A stretch of DNA of 11,130 nt from Comamonadaceae bacterium CG_4_10_14_3_um_filter_60_75 (lineage in GTDB: Bacteria > Pseudomonadota > Gammaproteobacteria > Burkholderiales > Burkholderiaceae_C): positions 1 to 11,130 of the forward strand of contig PFKL01000157.1 of assembly GCA_002784245.1 (NCBI GenBank). The letters run 5' to 3'. This document shows positions 6,111 through 11,130 of this stretch, piece after piece; within the stretch, counting starts at the first letter, position 1, and each line of letters begins with the position of its first letter. The translations under genes were made by a program, and so were the position numbers. The notes under the pieces were generated by a model that was not told the origin of the DNA, ran no database searches, and worked only from the letters and a program-made list of their open reading frames with translations.

Positions 6111-6881
6111 CTATTTCGTTGCCGAATCGGTCTGCGCGTCGTCAAGCACCTCGTCGTCCGGCGGATCGCCGTCGTACACCTGGCTGCGCCGACGTTGCAA
6201 AAAAGCGTCGCGGGTGAAGGTATACGGGTCCAACGCGACCTGGTCGAGCATCTTGCTGGCGTCCAACAGCCGCGAACGCCGATCAACCAGATTGACTGCG
6301 GTGGCCGAATTACGTGTCGGCACATCACTGACGCTAGACACCAAATTACCTTGCGCATCCACCGGTAACGCCGCCGTATCACGCACGGTTGACGGCCCCA
6401 GGAGCGGCAACACCAGGTAAGGACCCGCACCGACGCCCCAATAACCCAGCGTCTGGCCAAAGTCTTCGGTATGGCGCTGCAGCCGCATCTCGGACGCAAC
6501 GTCGAGCAAACCGGCCAGACCAAACACGGTATTGACACCAAAACGCATGAAACTTTCAACGGTCTCAAGCGGCTTGAGTTGCAACGCATTGTTGACACCC
6601 GACCAGGCATCTTGCAGGTTGTGGAAAAAATTGGTCACACCGGTACGCACCGGCCGCGGCAAGACGTCCCGATAGGCAGTGGCAACCGGCTTGACCACGG
6701 CGCGATCAACGGCGTCATTGAAACTGTAGACACCCCGGTTAAAGGGCTCCAGCGGATCGCGCGGATTGGCGTTGGGACCCGTCGCACACGCTGTGGCCAG
6801 CAGCACCAGCGCTGCCGCGCAAGCCAGACGGGTGGTGCGCAACTTGAATCCCTGTTTCACATTTTTTTTATTCATGAACAT
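6111..6881 (-). CDS. mlaA: Outer-membrane lipoprotein MlaA (VacJ)
   Basis: MlaA sits in the inner leaflet of the outer membrane, forms a channel that removes mislocalised phospholipid from the outer leaflet, and passes it to MlaC. The N-terminus is a lipoprotein signal (hydrophobic ACAAALVLLATAC). The lipidated cysteine is residue 32, and alanine at -3 makes the lipobox slightly non-canonical. Alanine at +2 favours outer-membrane sorting. Family hallmarks follow: DPLEPFNRGVYSFNDAVD, FFHNLQDAWSGVNNALQ, FGLAGLLDVASEM and DFGQTLGYWGVGAGPYLVLPLLGPST in sections. An acidic tail (DGDPPDDEVLDDAQTD) ends the protein. Start is ATG 6881, whose A is shared with the mlaD TGA; AGG lies 6 nt upstream. ATG 6875 or GTG 6884 are alternatives. 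E. coli encodes mlaA away from mlaFEDCB; here it lies inside the cluster. Confidence 0.96.
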   Translation of the reverse strand: MFMNKKNVKQGFKLRTTRLACAAALVLLATACATGPNANPRDPLEPFNRGVYSFNDAVDRAVVKPVATAYRDVLPRPVRTGVTNFFHNLQDAWSGVNNALQLKPLETVESFMRFGVNTVFGLAGLLDVASEMRLQRHTEDFGQTLGYWGVGAGPYLVLPLLGPSTVRDTAALPVDAQGNLVSSVSDVPTRNSATAVNLVDRRSRLLDASKMLDQVALDPYTFTRDAFLQRRRSQVYDGDPPDDEVLDDAQTDSATK

Positions 6882-7363
6882 CACTGGCCTGGGTTGGACT
6901 GCGGCACGCTGTCGGCCGCCTTGCTGTATAAAAACTGACTGATAAGATTTTCCAGCACCACCGCCGACTGGGTGCTGGAAATTACATCGCCGCTGGCCAG
7001 GTTCCTGTCATCGGCGCCGGCTTCAATACCCAGGTACTGGTCGCCGAGCAGGCCGCTGGTGAGGATTTTCAGCGAGCTGTCTTTGGGGAAAATATAACGC
7101 TTTTCCAGCGCCAGCGTCACCAGCGCCTGAAACGACTTGTCGTCAAAAGAAATATTCTCTACCCGCCCGACGACAACTCCCGCACTCTTGACCGCTGCCT
7201 TGGGCTTGAGCCCGCCAATGTTGTCAAACTTGGCGGTGACCGCGTAGGTTTTCTGGAAACTCAAGGTGAGCAAATTGGCCGACTGCAGCGCCAGAAACAA
7301 AATGGCCACTGCGCCAATCAGCACAAAGAAACCCACCCAGACATCAATTTTTGAACGTTGCAT
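6881..7363 (-). CDS. mlaD: Mla system substrate-binding MCE protein MlaD
   Basis: MlaD is anchored in the inner membrane and forms a hexameric MCE ring in the periplasm through which lipid passes between MlaE and MlaC. The 160-residue product has one N-terminal membrane helix (about 8-27, VWVGFFVLIGAVAILFLAL) after MQRSKID. An MCE domain follows from about 39 to 117, with YAVTAKFDNIGGLKPKAAVK and the ITSGLLGDQYLGI-like segment (here LTSGLLGDQYLGIEAG at 101-116). The C-terminal helix (about 133-147) would line the hexamer pore. It is somewhat shorter than E. coli MlaD (183 residues), mainly at the C-terminus. ATG 7363 is 10 nt after mlaE; the ribosome binding site is weak. Confidence 0.96.
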   Translation of the reverse strand: MQRSKIDVWVGFFVLIGAVAILFLALQSANLLTLSFQKTYAVTAKFDNIGGLKPKAAVKSAGVVVGRVENISFDDKSFQALVTLALEKRYIFPKDSSLKILTSGLLGDQYLGIEAGADDRNLASGDVISSTQSAVVLENLISQFLYSKAADSVPQSNPGQ

Positions 7364-7373
7364 GCTTTGGCTT

Positions 7374-8156
7374 TCAAATAGTAAACATCATCGCCGTCAA
7401 TATAAAGTCCAACGCCAACACGGTCAGCGAGGCCATCACCACGGTACGCGTCGTCGCTTTGGCCACACCCTCAGGCGTAGCCTGGGCGTTGTAACCCTGC
7501 AGCAGCGCGATAAAGGTTACCGCAACGCCAAAAACAAAGCTTTTGACCACGCCATTGCCCAGGTCCTTGAACACGTCGACGCCGCCCTGGATCTGACTCC
7601 AGAACGCACCGCCATCAACGCCGATCATCAGCACACCGACGATCCAGCCGCCAAAAATACCCATTGCGCTGAACGTGGCAGCCAGCAAGGGCATGACAAA
7701 CACGCCGGCCCAAAAGCGCGGTGCCAGCACCCGCTCGATCGGGTCGACCGCCATCATCTCCATCACGCTGATTTGCTCTCCCGCCTTCATCAGACCGATC
7801 TCTGCGGTGAGCGCCGTGCCCGCACGACCGGCAAACAACAGGGCGGTCACCACCGGCCCGAGCTCACGCATGAGGCTCAAGGACACCATCAGCCCCAGCG
7901 CCTCGGCTGAACCATAGCGTTGCAAAATGTAATAACCCTGCAAACTCAGCACAAAACCAACAAAAAGCCCCGAAATACCGATGATGGCGAGCGAATAATT
8001 GCCCAAAAAGTGAACCTGATCGCGCACCAGCGCGTTGCGCCGGACGGCATAGACAAGCGTGGCCAGCAGCCGCAGAAACAGCCGGGCAGCGTAGCCCATG
8101 TCGTCGAGTGTGCGACGTACGGCGAAACCCATGTTGGCAGGATGGAGCCAGTTCAT
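7374..8156 (-). CDS. mlaE: Mla ABC transporter permease MlaE
   Basis: MlaE is the inner-membrane permease (MlaE/DUF140 family) of the MlaFEDB phospholipid transporter. The 260 residues match the family length. Seen in order are an N-terminal amphipathic region, a hydrophobic segment at about 53-75, the conserved SLMRELGPVVTALLFAGRAG at 94-113 (with E98), TAEIGLMKAGEQISVMEMM at 117-135 in the coupling region, and hydrophobic segments at about 146-180, 204-222 and 240-258. The start overlaps the mlaF stop by four bases (ATGA, 8156-8153), indicating translational coupling with its ATPase. Homologous TGD1/YrbE proteins exist in plants and actinobacteria, but the full mla context makes MlaE the secure call. 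Confidence 0.97.
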   Translation of the reverse strand: MNWLHPANMGFAVRRTLDDMGYAARLFLRLLATLVYAVRRNALVRDQVHFLGNYSLAIIGISGLFVGFVLSLQGYYILQRYGSAEALGLMVSLSLMRELGPVVTALLFAGRAGTALTAEIGLMKAGEQISVMEMMAVDPIERVLAPRFWAGVFVMPLLAATFSAMGIFGGWIVGVLMIGVDGGAFWSQIQGGVDVFKDLGNGVVKSFVFGVAVTFIALLQGYNAQATPEGVAKATTRTVVMASLTVLALDFILTAMMFTI

Positions 8157-8974
8157 GCGCTTGCCTCGACGCCAAAATCCTGCGCCACCGTCGGCCCGGG
8201 GTAATGGAAATGCACCGGCCCCTCGGGCAAGGCGTTGACATACTGATAGACCAGCGGGTCGGTGCTGTGGCGTACCTCCTCAGGCGTGCCCTGCGTGGCA
8301 ATCTTGCCATTGGCCAGGATGATGACCTGGTCGGCAATGGCAAAGGTCTGCTCCAGATCGTGGGAGACAAAAATGCTGGTCAGACCCATCGCGTCGTTCA
8401 ATTCGCGGATCAGCCGCGCTGATGTGCCCAGCGAGATCGGGTCCAGCCCGGCAAACGGCTCATCGTACATCACCAACTCGGGATCTAGCGCAATGGCCCG
8501 CGCCAACGCCACCCGACGCGCCATGCCGCCGCTCAAATCACTGGGCATGAGCGCACGCGCACCACGCAAGCCCACCGCGTTGAGCTTCATCAGCACCACA
8601 TCGCGAATCAGCGCCTCGGGCAAATCGGTGTGCTCGCGCAACGGAAACGCCACGTTTTCGAAGACGTCGAGATCGGCGAACAAGGCGCCAAACTGGAACA
8701 ACATGCCCATGCGCCGACGCACCGTGTAGAGCTCAGGCTGCGTCATCGGCGTCACATCTTGGCCGTCAAACAGCATCTGGCCTTGTTGCGCCTTGATCTG
8801 ACCACCAATGAGCCGCAGGATGGTTGTTTTACCACCGCCTGAGGCGCCCATCAGCGCGGTGACCTTGCCGCGCGGAATCGTCAGGTTGATGTCGTCCAGA
8901 ATGATGCGCGCGCCGTAACCGAAGCTCAGATGCTGCAATTGAACAAGCGGAGGGGACAGGTTGGATGGGTTCAT
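8153..8974 (-). CDS. mlaF: Mla ABC transporter ATP-binding protein MlaF
   Basis: MlaF is the cytoplasmic ATPase of the MlaFEDB complex, which maintains outer-membrane lipid asymmetry. From ATG 8974 it has 273 residues, compared with 269 in E. coli. Motifs seen: Walker A GASGGGKTT at 43-51, Q-loop Q94 in LFQFGALF, signature LSGGMARR at 147-154, Walker B LVMYDEPFAGLDP at 167-179, and H-loop H205 in VSHDLEQ. A C-terminal extension (about 240-273) is in the place where E. coli MlaF interlocks with its partner subunit and contacts MlaB. A TTG at 9007 would add 11 residues encoded by a hairpin and is rejected. No clear Shine-Dalgarno sequence precedes the ATG. It is first of the mla genes, 52 nt after gltD. 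Confidence 0.97.
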   Translation of the reverse strand: MNPSNLSPPLVQLQHLSFGYGARIILDDINLTIPRGKVTALMGASGGGKTTILRLIGGQIKAQQGQMLFDGQDVTPMTQPELYTVRRRMGMLFQFGALFADLDVFENVAFPLREHTDLPEALIRDVVLMKLNAVGLRGARALMPSDLSGGMARRVALARAIALDPELVMYDEPFAGLDPISLGTSARLIRELNDAMGLTSIFVSHDLEQTFAIADQVIILANGKIATQGTPEEVRHSTDPLVYQYVNALPEGPVHFHYPGPTVAQDFGVEASA

Positions 8975-8981
8975 AAACGGA

Positions 8982-9005
8982 GAGACCGGGTAAACCCGGC
9001 CTCTC
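8982..9005 (-). other. Hairpin in the gltD-mlaF gap
   Basis: CCGGG (8986-8990), a TAAA loop and CCCGG (8995-8999) form a perfect G/C stem. It extends through a two-base bulge by GAGA (8982-8985) against TCTC (9002-9005). On the minus strand only CCGTTT follows before the mlaF start, so it lacks the U-run of an intrinsic terminator. It could be a weak attenuator, an mRNA processing end separating glt from mla transcripts, or part of the mlaF leader. Confidence 0.45.
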
Positions 9006-9026
9006 AATGATAAGTGGTAATGGATA

Positions 9027-10493
<1,467 letters not shown>

Positions 10494-10505
10494 GATATGT
10501 CCTTT

Positions 10506-11129
10506 TTACTTGGCCGCAACCGCTTCTTTTTTAGAAGCTGTAGACGCTTTTTCTGCTTGGGCTAGAGCCACTTTTTTTGCATGAATTTCACCCAGTGCAC
10601 GCTTGTACTCGTTGGGGAAGACCTTGACGAATTTGGGCCGAGCGGCGTCCCAGTTGTCGAGCAATTCACGCGCGCGTTTGCTGCCGGTCCAGCGGTTGTG
10701 GTCGGCCAGCAGTTGTTTGAGCTGCGCTTCGTCACTAAGGCCGCGGTGCCACAGATGGGCCTTTAGTGTCTCGGTCTGTTCAGCTGTAGTCAGCACCTTG
10801 TCAAGCGACACCATCGCCATGTTGCAGCGCTTGGCGAACTGGCCGTCTTCGTCGTAAACGTAAGCAATACCGCCGCTCATGCCGGCGGCGAAATTGCGTC
10901 CAGTCTTGCCAAGCACCGCCACCGTGCCACCGGTCATGTACTCGCAACCGTGGTCACCGGTGCCTTCCACCACGGTGCTGGCGCCGGAGAGTCGCACGGC
11001 AAAGCGCTCACCGGCGACGCCACTGAAGTAGGCCTCACCACTGGTAGCACCAAACATGACAGTGTTGCCGACGATCGTGTTTTTGGTGGCCTCACCGCGG
11101 AAATCGATGCTCGGTCGCACCACCACGCG
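10506..11129 (-). CDS. gltB: Glutamate synthase large subunit, C-terminal end (5' part outside window)
   Basis: This is the last 207 or so codons of the large subunit, which carries the glutamine amidotransferase and FMN synthase sites. The frame is open to the window edge, so GTG codons near 11126 are internal valines, not a start. The visible part is the right-handed beta-helix GXGXG domain, recognised from NTIVGNTVMFGATSGEAYFSG, AVRLSGASTVVEGTGDHGCEYM and GGTVAVLGKTGRNFAAGMSGG in sections. It is followed by the helical end LKAHLWHRGLSDEAQ and PNEYKRALGEI. The final 24 or so residues (AKKVALAQAEKASTASKK...) are a low-complexity Ala/Lys/Ser tail encoded by sequence that resembles an interspersed repeat. 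The neighbouring gltD confirms the assignment. Confidence 0.97.
   Translation of the reverse strand, partial: RVVVRPSIDFRGEATKNTIVGNTVMFGATSGEAYFSGVAGERFAVRLSGASTVVEGTGDHGCEYMTGGTVAVLGKTGRNFAAGMSGGIAYVYDEDGQFAKRCNMAMVSLDKVLTTAEQTETLKAHLWHRGLSDEAQLKQLLADHNRWTGSKRARELLDNWDAARPKFVKVFPNEYKRALGEIHAKKVALAQAEKASTASKKEAVAAK
10528..10582 (+). repeat. Degenerate repeat-like sequence within the 3' end of gltB
   Basis: On the plus strand this stretch reads TTAGAAGCTGTAGACGC, a T-rich centre, then GCTTGGGCTAGAGCCAC and a T-run. It shares TAGAAGC and GGGCTAGAG, in the same order and similar spacing, with the minus-strand hisG leader at 1825-1866. It also resembles the intergenic repeat I recall from Comamonadaceae (TAGCTGCT...GCGCTAGAGGCC). 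Here it is inverted relative to gltB and translated in frame as the protein tail. Family membership is from memory and unverified. Confidence 0.4.
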
Positions 11130-11130
11130 G

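Noticed and set aside
8975..9007. TTG start for mlaF at 9007
   Set aside because: It would encode 11 extra residues from the intergenic hairpin. ATG 8974 gives the family length.

Overview
This 11.1 kb window is a dense block of housekeeping genes, all on the minus strand, so gene order below runs from high to low coordinates. The short hetero-octameric type of HisG, the MurA-HisG-HisD order, an mlaA gene inside the mla cluster, G+C-rich coding sequence and the protein sequences themselves suggest a betaproteobacterium of the Burkholderiales, most likely Comamonadaceae (Rhodoferax/Polaromonas-like). The assignment is from memory of such genomes, not from a search.

Layout. (1) 11130-9027: the 3' end of gltB and complete gltD, the two subunits of NADPH glutamate synthase. 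(2) 9026-8975: a short gap with a hairpin but no convincing terminator. (3) 8974-5143: mlaF, mlaE, mlaD, mlaA, mlaC and mlaB, a complete retrograde phospholipid transport system, including the outer-membrane lipoprotein MlaA that E. coli keeps at another locus. (4) 5130-3440: an ABC-2 type exporter pair (YadG/YadH-like ATPase and permease). (5) 3420-1899: a BolA/IbaG-family gene and murA. (6) 1824-1: hisG, an unassigned 70-residue protein, and the first 300 codons of hisD.

Genes 8974-1899 are spaced by 20 nt or less, with 4-base ATGA overlaps at mlaF/mlaE and at the ATPase/permease pair. They look like one envelope-biogenesis transcription unit: lipid asymmetry (Mla), an exporter of unknown substrate, a BolA protein and the first committed step of peptidoglycan synthesis. 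The histidine genes follow after a 74 nt gap. No gene-free stretch exceeds about 75 bases. No RNA genes, insertion sequences, CRISPR arrays or phage genes were seen.

Most of the window is ordinary core genome. The items most worth a second look are the 70-residue gene inserted between hisG and hisD, two degenerate copies of what looks like a short interspersed repeat (one supplying the hisG leader and ribosome binding site, one apparently forming the coding sequence of the GltB C-terminal tail), a small inverted repeat covering the hisD start, and the ABC exporter lodged inside the mla-ibaG-murA cluster.
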